From the NCBI GenBank assembly GCA_033439795.1, contig JAUTDP010000007.1:2666001-2730000 (forward strand): 64,000 nucleotides of DNA, read 5' to 3'. The stretch's first letter is position 1. Every line of letters starts with the position of its first letter. Source of the DNA: Sordaria brevicollis. Lineage: Eukaryota > Ascomycota > Sordariomycetes > Sordariales > Sordariaceae. Under the pieces are notes generated by a model. That model had not been told where the DNA came from and ran no database searches. It saw nothing but the letters and a program-made list of their open reading frames with translations. This document shows positions 26,501-37,600 of the stretch, in pieces. The position numbers and the translations under genes are program-made.

Positions 26501-27460
26501 CTTGGATAGCCAGTCGTCGTCGCCCAAATGTCTGAGCACCGGCAGACAACCCCGTATCGCCGTGATAGTATGGTATGTCGTGCTTACTATAGGACAAGGT
26601 TGTCAAGCGCGACGCGGCGGGCAAGGATTATAGAAGGCTGGGGAACCACGAACCCGTTAATTCCGAGCCCTTTCCATCTTTCGCCATGCGACTTCTCACA
26701 TTTTCATGTTCGAGGTGGAGGTGTTGATTTGATGGGTAGATAGGTTGTTGTTGTTGTTGTTGTTGTTGTTATCGTAGCCACTTCGCGGCAGCACTACGGG
26801 CACACGACACACCCGACTCGGGATTGGCGATGGGATGAAGGTCGAGCAGACGAAGCAGTTGAACATGCCATACTATTTCTATGCCATTGCCGTTCGTCCA
26901 TCGACGGGTATAAATCATAACACCAACCGACCCTTATCGGATGACTGAATGCAGGGGCAAATGAGTGTAAATCTTGGTACGGTGGTATCATCGAGCCCTA
27001 GGCCGGCTTGTTATGCGTGTGGCAGGAGATGAATTTACTGACTTTACTGCCTATCAACCATGGCGCACGGACAGTCGACTATACCCGGATGATGTGTTGT
27101 TGCTGTTGCTAGGTCGGCGGGAATGTGAGCAAACGAGGCGGTTCGCATTGGCGACGGGACGCGGCGTTTTCTCTCAGATGAGGTCAATGGTGTAGAAGTG
27201 CTCAGAGCCTCAGACGAACCGTGACCTTGATGGCCGAGGCGACCGTCTGATCTTTTGCCCAATTTCCATCCCCGCATATGGTGGAGTCGAAGCAGTCACG
27301 ATCCACCTTTTGCCGGCTCCCAAGCCCACAGGCAAACCGTGGGAGCGGGAAAAAGCGCATGACTGCCTGCCCAGAGCTTTCTGTCGGATGCGGGGGGCAT
27401 TGCGGGGAGAAAACGGGGCAGGCATTATCCGACACCCACGTGGCAGCCCGGACCCCGGAC
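23524..27460. other. Intergenic, upstream of the regulator; no supported gene
   Basis: Probable promoter and long leader of the zinc-cluster gene on its proximal side. ORFs of 206 and 266 codons on the minus strand (24227-24847 and 23863-24663) overlap each other in different frames, are rich in Ser, Leu, Arg and Pro, and show no domain. I treat them as chance. A (GTT)9 microsatellite lies at 26744-26770, and TACCTCTAG occurs at 25630. Confidence 0.5.
26744..26770. repeat. (GTT)9 microsatellite
   Basis: Nine perfect GTT units in intergenic DNA. Confidence 0.95.
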
Positions 27461-27462
27461 TA

Positions 27463-27716
27463 CCGTATTATCTCGGGCTATCCGGAATGAGATTTCTTAG
27501 GTAAGAACGCTTAATCTAGAGGAACTGTCAGGTATACAGCAACTCTCATGCCCACCAAAATCTAGTGCATGGTATTGATCATAGAGTGTTCCAGTCTTCA
27601 GCGCTAACATTTCCTGTCTTTCGTGCAGGAAAGAAAAGCAGTCTTCGCGCAGTATACTTGACAGTTCTGCCTTCTTACCTAAGAAATCTCGTTCCGGATA
27701 GCCAGAGATAATACGG
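27463..27716. mobile_element. MITE with 45-bp inverted repeats and TA target duplication
   Basis: The ends read inward as CCGTATTATCTC and match for 45 bp with two mismatches (left 27463-27507, right 27672-27716); one mismatch is T versus C, the other G versus T. After a short unequal patch the arms pair again (GAACTGTCA then GTATAC), so the inverted repeat reaches roughly 80 bp per side. A TA lies directly outside both ends (27461-27462 and 27717-27718). There is no coding capacity. Size (254 bp), TIRs and TA duplication fit a non-autonomous element mobilised by a Tc1/mariner/pogo-type transposase. Confidence 0.88.
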
Positions 27717-27718
27717 TA

Positions 27719-30700
27719 CGACCACTCTTTCGATCCCACGATTGGGAGGGGTTATTTCATCCTCACATCTTTCGAACCGCCAGAGCCGCCTCTACCAACG
27801 GACGGGTCCAACCATGCCTCGCTCCTGTTGATCAAGCACAAAGTCGCGTCAATGGCGGTTACAGCCTGGGAGACAAAAGTGCCTCTCTTGGCTACCGCCT
27901 TGTTCGAATTGGCTTGTCGGGCTTCCTACCGAGTCCCCGCAATTTCATCATGAATCGACGTCAAACTGTCCGTTGACCAATTCTGAGCTGCTGATAATCC
28001 AGTCCTGCGGCCTCGCCAGGACGTACTCTTCTCGCTTCCGGTCCTTCTTTTGGCAAGTGTTCGCAACAGTGTTTACTTCTCATACGATCACATCACGAAC
28101 TTCGACGGCCATCGATCGTATCGTTGTCTCGCTATATGGAAGGGACAGTATTCCGGGCTGTTTTCAGAGCACGGAATCGGCCACGGGGAATAGGGGCCCT
28201 ACAAAGTGGACCTTTTTTCGCCCAAGAGGTACCTTTCTGTATCTTATCTTATCACCTTGTAAAATACCGTAACAAGGTCTGTGACGGGCTACCTTTCGGT
28301 TAGGATTAGGGTTAGGTTAGGTTAGGGTTAGCTAGGGTTAGGGTTAGCCCCGGGGGTGCAGGGGGCCGGTGAGAGGCCCCGCGTGTGAATGGTTTCATAT
28401 GCTTTCCATATGGTTGTAAAATACGGTAATGTTACGGCTAGTACTCGCAGTACTTTTTGGTCGTCCAAATTGGGAATTTCCAGGGCCCCTAATCACCCAG
28501 CCCCACGGAATCGAGCCATAGTATACCAGAAGGGCCCACCGTTGGCAAATTAGTGTCCGTGCAATCCTTCTCGCTAAAGCATCTCATTCTGTTTTCGTCT
28601 CTTTCAAGGTCCGTTCCTTCAACGCATTGGTTTGTTGTTCCCACCCCTATGCTTAGATTTGTTTCACCAGCCTCCGGTCTGGCTTTGTCGATCTCTCACT
28701 TTCTGACCGGTAAGACTAGTTGAGCTTAAAGTGAGAGTGGAAGCTCACATGGGATATATGTCAATGGTTCTCTGCGGGGTCCATCAACCCTATGTTAATG
28801 AGCCGTTGACAGCTACACATCTGGCAGCTTGATATGTGACAGGTCGATTCTCACCACCGAGAGCAGATGAAGTGATATCACGGATCGAGTCTCGTGATAT
28901 GCTCTGCTGCTGCATGTTAGAGGACTCTGGACGACATTGGCCGGTTGCCATCTAGGATCCCGTCAATACCAGCCTCATCCGCTGGAAAGTCGCTTGGACG
29001 GTGCGGCGCAGATCGTCGCATAATCAACACGGGAGATATGAACATCTTTGAAAAGAATTAGGGACATGTTACGTAAGACAGGCGTTCCACATATATCCAA
29101 TTACTGACAAAATGAGCCAAGTGTTCCCATACAACCGCTGCAATACCACCGAGCTCCCAGGCCCACGTGTTCGTCCGAGCCGACCAGAGCCTCCAGCTGG
29201 ACATATCTCTATCTCCATGTAAGAGAAGGAACCGTGGTCTGAGTAAGTTGGATGTAGGTAAAAATTCCAGCTGCATGTTCAACAACCCCATTGGGTGATG
29301 GGAGATCACCACCGGACCGTGACGACAAATGCGGTGCCATCTGCCATCTGATGGACATCGTCTGGGAGAGGCCTGCCATAAACCAATCACCGTTGACAAC
29401 TCTCAACGGAGAAGTTGTTTGACCTCGAGTTTCAGAGACACTGCGAATGGTTTGGCCCCTGGGTCTTTGTCTGGATCATCAGGATCCTGTAATAAGTCAT
29501 TCTACCTTTCCAGGAAGGGACCCGCATTACTCATGACGACAACGAACTGCTGAAGTGGTTCGTCATTGGGAGGATTACGCATACAAACTTGCTCGGTAAG
29601 TTTCTATGGTTCCCATTGTCTGTGCTTGAAGAAAGGCTCCCCAGAATGGTCCAGGAGAGACTTCACTAATGGCCTGAACACAGGACACAACCGGTTCTGA
29701 TCATGTTGGCCATTTGGGAATTATTTCCAACCGATTGTGAGGTTTCTCGTTTTAGCGGACTCGACCACAAACGTCCTCAGAAACGAGGGAGGATATCGTC
29801 ATTCGATACTGCATTCTAACCTGCATTCGATCAGATCAGCACCCTTCCCTCGGCTCTAATCAAGCAGCGTCATGTCCCAAGAGGGTCTGTCCCTCACGAA
29901 GAATTCTCAAAAAGTCGAGCGAACAGGGAAGCGATGAATTGGATCGATACCGTGTACGCTCGGAATACGGGATGCATCATACGGTGGACTCTGGGGTTCA
30001 GTCATTCATCTACACCTAGGAAGGACTATTGCACTCGTGCCAACGACGGTCAATTGTTCTCATTGAGCGAGCTATGATGTCCGGGCTTCTCTGGTGTCTC
30101 CCTGGGGCAAACTTCCGATGAGGAAGGTGACAGTTAAGCGAACGGTGTGTGCCAAGTACTCTGTTTTGGAGTTAACTCTTCAAGTCGCCAAGTGCCACAT
30201 TGCTTTGTTGTCTTAGTACGATTGCCGAGTGCATGTCATCGCTAGGTGAGCCGACAATACGTCTAGGTCAACCGACGGGAACGAATAGCCGCAACGAGAT
30301 ATCATCCAAAGGTCAGCTCGGTCCGCGAGAAAGACGTCAACATGGCGGCCAGCAATACAATTAGGAACAACTGTACCGTTCTCTTTATCCATTCTGGGAG
30401 ATTCCTGCATGGTTTCCACCGTTGCAAACACTCGGTGAGATGTCCGGCGGCTCTAGGACTTGCCACGAGTCTTGCCGATGGTCCACATCTCAAATTCGCT
30501 GTGCAGCCCGACTGACTAGCGACGGATATGGGCCTCAGCTTGGTGATGGAGCAAACAACTCCAAAGGTAAGCCGGCTCTCTCGCTCTACTCTGATGGTTT
30601 GAGTCCCAAAGCATCTATACTCACATGTTGAAGTATCTATATATCACGACTTCCGGGTTATTGAAATTTTTCCGTGAACAGACCTGGCCTCGCTACAAAC

Positions 30701-31392
30701 TTCGGCTACCAGGTGAATTCCGACCGCACCTTCCTCTGACAGCCGAAGTCATCTATCCCAGGGCCGACAACTCCTCCAAAAGTAGGCAAGAGTTTCCCAT
30801 GCGCGTTTCTCGTCCTTCCTTTGCTCCTTCTCCCTTCGGAATCACAGTGGGGCCTCCAGCTTCTTCTTTGGCGGACTGCGAGGCTTTAAATTTCTCCTCT
30901 GTATTTTGGAGGTTGGGCGTCGTGTTCCTCTCCAGACCGTCACAGTCATTGACAAGCAGTGTTGTGTCAAGCACAGAGATAATAACGATGACAACAGACA
31001 TGATTACATCGACTGTTAGCTAATCATCTATGAACAGACTCCTTTTCAGTCTTACAGTCGTCATGCAAATTGGCGCTGAGTTACTTCCGCTTCGGTAACC
31101 GCACCACTCATCCACCGAGGCTACCCTACCACTATCTCAGCTCTCTTGCAGAGTGAGAATTCAGCAATTCACTGGCTGTAGCTCGGAAGCCAGTTCCAAT
31201 CCTTAGCGAAGAGGATATCTAGAGACTCTGACTCATCACTGGTGAGTTCTACATCGCAAATATCTCCATCAAGTGATTCGTAAGCTTTGTGATTGCTAAT
31301 GTAACTCAAGCCAAACTGACAACAGTTATCGTGCCTTGAACGGCTTTCGCTCCGTTGTCTAGCAAGACTTGATCAGACGTCACCAAGGCATA
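27719..31392. other. Intergenic, no supported gene
   Basis: Short overlapping ORFs only. It contains the internal TTAGGG array and, from about 30400 on, the likely promoter and leader of the kinase-like gene. CT-rich patches around 30800-31250 are plausible leader sequence. No domain or splice pattern was recognised. Confidence 0.5.
28300..28347 (+). repeat. Interstitial telomere-like TTAGGG array
   Basis: About eight units of TTAGGG and its variants (TTAGG, TTAGGA) in 48 bp. It begins immediately after a CTTTCGG word and ends before a CCCCGGGG palindrome. TTAGGG is the telomere repeat of filamentous ascomycetes. Normal non-telomeric sequence continues on both sides for tens of kilobases, so this is an internal copy and not the chromosome end. 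Confidence 0.85.
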
Positions 31393-33285
31393 ATGAAGCT
31401 CACTTCAGCCGCTATTCATACCGTCATCCACCCGACAGCCGCCTTTTCGCCGAGCATCTCAGCGTCTTCAAGCCCTTACGCCGAGCCGGAATGCCAGTCC
31501 TGGCTCCACTCACAACTCAACCCCAAAAATCGAATCGACAGTCTTGAAGTTCCAGCGAAACCCCTATGGAGAATTGACGGTTGTACCGGCCAGGGCACAC
31601 AGTTCTTTGCATTGCCTTTGTTCTTGGGGGATCATGTACCACCCCTCCGGTTCGATGTGTTCCTTCCTCAGGAGGCGGGCAGCTGCCAGCAACTTAGAGA
31701 CTTACTCGACCTATATGCCGCTTTTCATACCAAGGATGCCGTCCGGGTAGGGAGGCTTGGCATCTCGCGCCATATTCTGCGGACACTACAAGCGTGGACC
31801 CAGTCGAGTCAGCAAGGCAATACCAGGCAGGGTTTCGCTGAAATCTTCAGAAATTTGCCCTTCGGCTCCCGGATCATCTTCGAAAATCTGGAGTTTGATG
31901 TGCGGAAGATCAAGATCACTATCGCCCAGACATTCCATCTCGAAGGGCAGTTGCTTGGACTTTCCAGACTTGGAGCCCAGCTTGGTCTACCTCAGGATAG
32001 CCTTCCAGAGGCGATAGACATTTTCAACCTCCGGATCGTGCGTCAACTCACGGAAAGTGTGAGCATTGTCAGTATCGTCGATAATGGCAAAGAGAAGGCC
32101 ACGGCGACAGATGGTGCCAACGGAACAGAGGCGGAGGATAAGAAGCTCTGGATTCTGAAGGCCTTGACCAGCGGTACCCAATACCTCTACACCGAACTGC
32201 GTAATCTGCTGCAGATGCCGCCCCATCCGCATGTCATTGCACGCCCCGTTCGTATTGTGACCAAGCAGTGCGGATTCGGAGGAAAACACGCCGTCGTCGG
32301 GTTCATGCTCCCATACCATTCAGCCGGGGGCCTCAGAGACACCCTACCACTTCTTCGCATCCACGGACAGCTTACGTTCAAGAAGCAACTCGAATGGGCC
32401 ATCCAGCTGGCCAAGGCCATGCTGCACATCATCGACCAAGGCCACATGTACTACCCCGATCTCCGTCTCGACAACATCATCCTTTCCGAAACCGGAGACA
32501 TAGTCGTGGTAGACTTTGAACAGCGGGGCTTATGGTGCGAGTTCGGCGCGCCTGAGGTAAACGCCCTGGAGTACATGCGCATCCTCGCCAGCGAGGGCTT
32601 GCTCGAAGAAGTCAATGATGATCCTGATGGTCTCTCCATCCCCGAGGACGTCACAGAGAAATACGCCGCCTTGCTCGCGCGGGAGCTACCAGACTGGGTA
32701 TCCCTGGAGACTTGCGAGAGCTATAGCCAACGACCGGAAGGATACACCAGCTTCAACATCGCGTGGCTGTGTGTCTCCAAGGCGGAGCAGGAGGCCGCGG
32801 TGGTTTACATGCTGGGACGAGTGCTCTGGTGCATATTTGAAGGACAGAGCGGGCCGGACAAGGCTGCTTTCTGGCAGTCTTATGTTCGGGAGCCGGATCT
32901 GCAGTTTCCGGAGATGAGAAACACCCGTCCTGGTGAGCTACGGGACTTGGTGCATGAGTGCACAAGAGGCTGGAGAAAGACTTTGTCAACTTTGGTTGCG
33001 CGGCGGGGGAGTAACTTGGTCTTGTTGCGCGAGGGAGGAGCACAAGACACTCGGGAATCTTCTTTCGCTGGCTCACCTGGAGGTTCTGTTACCGATGAAG
33101 AGGAGGAGGTTCTTCACATCGCCAAAAGCTTCTGGACGGGAGAGATTAAAGCAGCCGAAGACTTTTTGCAGTTGCGACATGAGATGAAGGAGCGTGGTGA
33201 GTGGAGCGAAAACTACTTTGGTCGACCGAGTCTCAGGGAGGTTATCAGCCGTCTTGAAGATGTTCAGAGAAGAAGTTTGTCATAG
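31393..33285 (+). CDS. Protein-kinase-like protein with degenerate catalytic motifs
   Basis: One exon, 630 residues, from ATG 31393; a longer frame upstream opens only with TTG. Residues about 1-235 are not recognised. A kinase-like fold follows: an ILK lysine (K256), then YYPDLRLDNIIL in place of the HRD loop, keeping D356 and N361, then VVVDFEQRG in place of DFG (D374, E376), then GAPE (from A386). Only about nine residues separate DFE from APE, so the activation segment is much shorter than in normal kinases. From general knowledge, fungi carry a family of such DFEQRG kinase-like proteins of unknown role. The C-terminus is charged and helical. Activity is uncertain, because the main Lys, Asp, Asn and Asp positions remain but the His and Gly do not. 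Confidence 0.85.
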   Translation: MKLTSAAIHTVIHPTAAFSPSISASSSPYAEPECQSWLHSQLNPKNRIDSLEVPAKPLWRIDGCTGQGTQFFALPLFLGDHVPPLRFDVFLPQEAGSCQQLRDLLDLYAAFHTKDAVRVGRLGISRHILRTLQAWTQSSQQGNTRQGFAEIFRNLPFGSRIIFENLEFDVRKIKITIAQTFHLEGQLLGLSRLGAQLGLPQDSLPEAIDIFNLRIVRQLTESVSIVSIVDNGKEKATATDGANGTEAEDKKLWILKALTSGTQYLYTELRNLLQMPPHPHVIARPVRIVTKQCGFGGKHAVVGFMLPYHSAGGLRDTLPLLRIHGQLTFKKQLEWAIQLAKAMLHIIDQGHMYYPDLRLDNIILSETGDIVVVDFEQRGLWCEFGAPEVNALEYMRILASEGLLEEVNDDPDGLSIPEDVTEKYAALLARELPDWVSLETCESYSQRPEGYTSFNIAWLCVSKAEQEAAVVYMLGRVLWCIFEGQSGPDKAAFWQSYVREPDLQFPEMRNTRPGELRDLVHECTRGWRKTLSTLVARRGSNLVLLREGGAQDTRESSFAGSPGGSVTDEEEEVLHIAKSFWTGEIKAAEDFLQLRHEMKERGEWSENYFGRPSLREVISRLEDVQRRSLS

Positions 33286-33877
33286 GTGTATGTATGTTGA
33301 GAGAAGGGATATTCACTTTATACAATTGCTTTTTGGGGATCTAGGTCATACATGGTATGAATTTCCATCTCAGTTGGTGTTCTTGATCGATCTCTTCGTT
33401 TTAGACTTGAAGTCTGTCTATATAGGATTGATTGAGTTCCAGGTCTTTGCTGCTTGCAAACCTTCAGACAACTATGTCCTCCTAAAATTCTGGCTCAATG
33501 TTTTGGTGATCCTGCCGCTCCTGGCGTGAAGCGGACATACAAGCAACGCTTCAGTCTGTATCTCCCTCTGCTTTTCATTGAGCTTTCTTCCCACTCAAAG
33601 GCCCAATCTCTTAATCACTCCAATCATCATATGAGCGTAACCCCCTCCAGACTTCCACTCCGACCTGGCATTGAGTGTCTACTCCCTTCACGCTCTTTCT
33701 TTGGTTCTTCACGGCTGCATACTCTACCTCCCTTACCTCTCATGCCACATTTTACCCACTCCTCATAGCTGTTCACCAAGTCCGTGAAGTGTTAAGTTTC
33801 ACCTCGGCCTAAGACCATCCATCATACCACGTGAATTTATACATACATCATTATCGATCAATGGTATGGTACTAAGT

Positions 33878-33922
<45 letters not shown>

Positions 33923-34977
33923 GCCACTTTACTGCAACTTCCGACTTCCACTACATAGTCTAATCGTACCTAGCTTGGCAAACGTGACAAAGTCTAGACT
34001 TTGTGTGAAACAGATGAAGAATAGACAAAAGACGAAGAGATAGGGTAAGAAAACAGAAGCTTGTGATTATCAGATGTCAGCTGTGTCGATTCATTGAAAT
34101 AAAATGAGGCTCACATGTATGAGCCTAGTGTATGCAGGAGAAAAGAAAATCAACACGGGATCTTTATGAAGACTTGAAAATTAGGTTCGCGCGGGGAAAG
34201 GATGTATGTAGGTCGACTCTTTGGGAAATCTTTTTCTCCTTAGGCAGATGGGCTAAAGAGGAGGGTAGGAACAGGTGGGGAAAGGCAATTGAAGTCTAGA
34301 CCTTCTGCTTTTCTCCTGTGTGTAGTGTAATGAGTTGATGTAAAGTACGGGTGTGGGCGAAGCTATTCGGTTTTTCAGGCTTGTGAAAGAGAGGAGTTCT
34401 TTGCCACACACACACTGGACTGAAAAATCCGATGGGTATTGGAGGGGTTGTATATCTTAACTATGCTTTAATGCCATGTGATAATTACTTGATATTGCCT
34501 GAGATGAGAGTAAGCAAGATCGTGACGGGAAGCTCGAAGGAACCCTTCAAAGCTGTCTAATCTCTGCTGTTGGTTGGAATAAAGTATTTTGAAGTATGGC
34601 AGGTAGACGAGGGCTTTAGGAGAATAATGAATTCATGCTCCTAACATTTTCGTAACTGATGTCGCAATCTTCCATGTGAGCCATAATGAACAAAGCCATA
34701 TCTTGTACATGTTCGAAGCTACCCCGGATCTCTCTTTATCGCGATGTGTACACCAAAAGTGGCTGTACGATATCCACTTGAACCCCGGATTATCGCTCGC
34801 TTTTTGTCTAGATCAGGCGTCGATCGGGGATGAGCGAGTGACTGACAGAACCCCGCGGGGTAGAGCCACCACGGCCGGTGAAAGCGAAATGAAAGACGGG
34901 AAGCGGGAAAATAAAAAGGTCCAAGATTGCAAAGACGGTCATCTAGTATAGGCGAAATGATGCGAAAATCCTGCACA
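33286..34977. other. Intergenic, downstream of kinase-like gene
   Basis: Holds the 3' flank of the kinase-like gene and a 41-base A tract at 33879-33919. No ORF with support. Confidence 0.55.
33879..33919. repeat. Poly-A tract, 41 bases
   Basis: Uninterrupted A run followed by GGGGCC. It may be a simple repeat or the tail of an old retroposed copy; no LINE-like coding sequence is visible upstream of it. Confidence 0.9.
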
Positions 34978-35303
34978 CATACGGCAAAATTTCTGCGCAC
35001 ATACGGTAAAACTTCCTTACGGCAGCCATCGCGCCCAAGTCAACCGCAAGCATTTTCAAATTTTTTGAAATAGTTTATAAGAATTCTAAAATCAATCCAT
35101 CCGAAGATTAATAAAATAAAAAGCGAAACCGTTGTCGCGGGCTATAGAAAAGCCGTAAACGGTACATAACATTCCCATTGACGCCCTCATAAGAGTGCAC
35201 TTGGGGACGGGAGTTGGGGCTTGGTAAGATCCGGAGCCAAAGATTGGCTACAACACTTAGAAAGGTGGGTTTTACCGTATGTGGGCAAGAAAATGACCGT
35301 ATG
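34978..35303. mobile_element. MITE-like element with imperfect inverted ends
   Basis: The two ends carry matching words in inverted orientation. CATACGG followed about 20 bases further in by CACATACGGTAAAAC on the left pairs with GTTTTACCGTATGTG and CCGTATG on the right, about 36 bp per arm with several mismatches. The right end is followed by TA; the left is preceded by CA, which could be a damaged TA. The interior is non-coding with an AT-rich patch around 35050-35130. Length is about 326 bp. I consider it a decayed non-autonomous DNA element; the boundaries are approximate. Confidence 0.6.
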
Positions 35304-35754
35304 TATCTAGCATTAAATGATGTCGTGCTGATAGACAAAAGATCGTCTGTCTAGACAAGTCCAAGATGGGTTTCGTGATGGGGTGCCTAGCCACGCCGGC
35401 TTGGAGTCTGGGGATGCGTGGAAGACATCTCGGAGTTTTCGAAGACCCCTTGCCTGTCACTTGAGGGTTCTGAGGAGCGATTTCGTTTCCTTTTTCCCTT
35501 CAGTTACATTTTGCGATTTTGACTGCAACACTTGCCTTGTGTGTCGCTTGGCAAAGAAAAAATTGAACTGGCGGGGCCCTCGTGGCTTTCCGTGAGATAT
35601 ATCTTGGCCTAATCTCTTTTTCTTTGAACTATTGTCTTAACGGCCCGCCATTAATCCTTTTCTGGGGATGTAGCCGCTTTTTGTGCGCTAGCTAGTCGAG
35701 AAGCCTAGACAAGCCCGTCGACCGTCCTCCCTAGATTGCTGCAGTTGGGGAGTA

Positions 35755-36121
35755 CAGTCAACTCTGCAATTAACGATCAGAGGAATAACGATATTCTGGG
35801 TATTACGATCAAATACGCGGGAACCGATTTTTTTTGGTGTAGATTACAGCAGATTAACGATATTTTCCGTATTACGATAACGATCAGAATTCGGCGGGAT
35901 TTTATATAGTGATCGTTATTCTCGATAGGTGGGAGATGCGAAAAAGACCGCCAAGACCCCCTCGTCGGCGACTCTTTTAGTACCTCACTACCCAAAATTC
36001 GTACCGTTATACCTATTCAGAGCCAACCTTGGCGTGCTTGGCACTTTGAGTGTAACGATATTCTGGGTATAACGATCAGATTGGCTGGTAAACCCAATAT
36101 CGTTAATTGCAGAGTTGACTG
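35755..36121. mobile_element. MITE with perfect 23-bp inverted repeats and TA duplication, pogo/Fot-like
   Basis: Both ends read inward as CAGTCAACTCTGCAATTAAC and match perfectly for 23 bp. TA stands directly outside each end (35753-35754 and 36122-36123). The 367-bp interior has no coding capacity. It holds repeated AACGATATTCTGGGTAT words near both ends (about 35787 and 36054) and a third, looser copy near 35850, which look like subterminal transposase-binding repeats. A CAGT terminus with a TA duplication fits the pogo/Fot branch of Tc1/mariner elements. No transposase of this type is in the window. Confidence 0.92.
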
Positions 36122-36123
36122 TA

Positions 36124-37562
36124 AGACAGGGCCAAGACCAGTTCGGCGATAGCGTGGATATTTGATGCAGGAACAGAATTTCTTTCAACTAGGATCATGC
36201 ATACGTGCACCACCAACACCTGCATATGCATTCTGTAGCGTGCGGTATGCCCAGAAGAGACAAGGCCAGAGCACTTCATCGTGTGCTCAAGCGTGGTGCG
36301 CACGAAGAGCCAAAATGGCGTCGAAACTTGACACAGACTTACCAGAGCAAGATTTGATGGTTTCGGTGAATCACGAAGTGAGACCCTGGGGAGATCGGTC
36401 ATCGGCTTAACGACATTACACCATCTGAGCCCTTGGCTTCATCCTGCGACAAGTCTGGTGGAATAGGTAAGAAGCTGTGGTGAGTGAAAAGTAAGCTACC
36501 AAGTAGCGCTCAGGGTTCGTTCTTTTTACCTTCATCGAAGACGTCGCTTCATCGCGTGGCCACGCAGTAATTAGTGACTTTTGGCCACGCTGGCGGACAA
36601 GCCGTGCCCTCTTTTGCCAGACTTGTTCATCTTTCCTCATTCTGTGTCCGTCGTCCCTTTTAGGGGTTCGCTCGGGCCCTTCTGTTACATCAAGGCTGCT
36701 GAAACGATACTAGTCTTAGCTTGCGGGCTGCAATCTCGTGTGTCAACGATCGTTTTAGCCTAGCATTTACCCAAAGCCAGAAGCCTCGCGTGCGTGCTAC
36801 AAGTGCTTGAACCATCAGATGGTGTTCATTTTGGGGATCACAGCTGGAGATCTGGACCGGAAAAAAGGGCTTCTCATCCTTCCGGCAACACGAACTTCGG
36901 ATCTGTCACCCGAAATTCATCGTTAGTGTCTTCCATTAACTGCTCTCATGCAGTTTAGATCACAGTTCTTACGGTAGCCGAGGGCAGGTATCGCTTCGGC
37001 ACATCTGTGTATTGGGATGTGGACTTGAGCAGGATCCTTCACCGACGTCGTCCTTTGATAAGAGGACAGCTTTACAGCGCGAGTGTGATCGATTGATGGA
37101 CAAGTCGTTGGGCGCAAGAAGCCGTAATAAGAAGCACCCCTTTTTTCGAACCTATATACTTGGAGCTTGAACAGAGTGTGTTTCCGGAAAGAGTGCCGAT
37201 CAAAACGCCATCCAGAGAGGACCAGTGTAACTCGGGTTATCTGAGCTAGCAGGGAGCAGAGAAGAGAGCTGCAAGCGTTGAAGCCCTCGAAACAGAGGGA
37301 TGGGCTTGGGGGAGGCAGTGGAAGAGAAACCAACTGAAGCAGGTATACGCAACCAAGCCCTAGGTCCATCAGGGAAGATCGGACATATGGTACCAGAAGC
37401 CGTTAGTGAGCGTTACCCAAGCGCAAAGTCCGTCCCATGTGGCACGGCGCCCTGTTCTAGGCCAGAAACGGCTTCGTGATCGCGTGGGAAATTGTTGGGT
37501 TGGCACCGGAAGACCGGAAACAGAATTGCGCATTAGCGTATACTGAGCGAGTGTTGGCTTCT

Positions 37563-37600
<38 letters not shown>

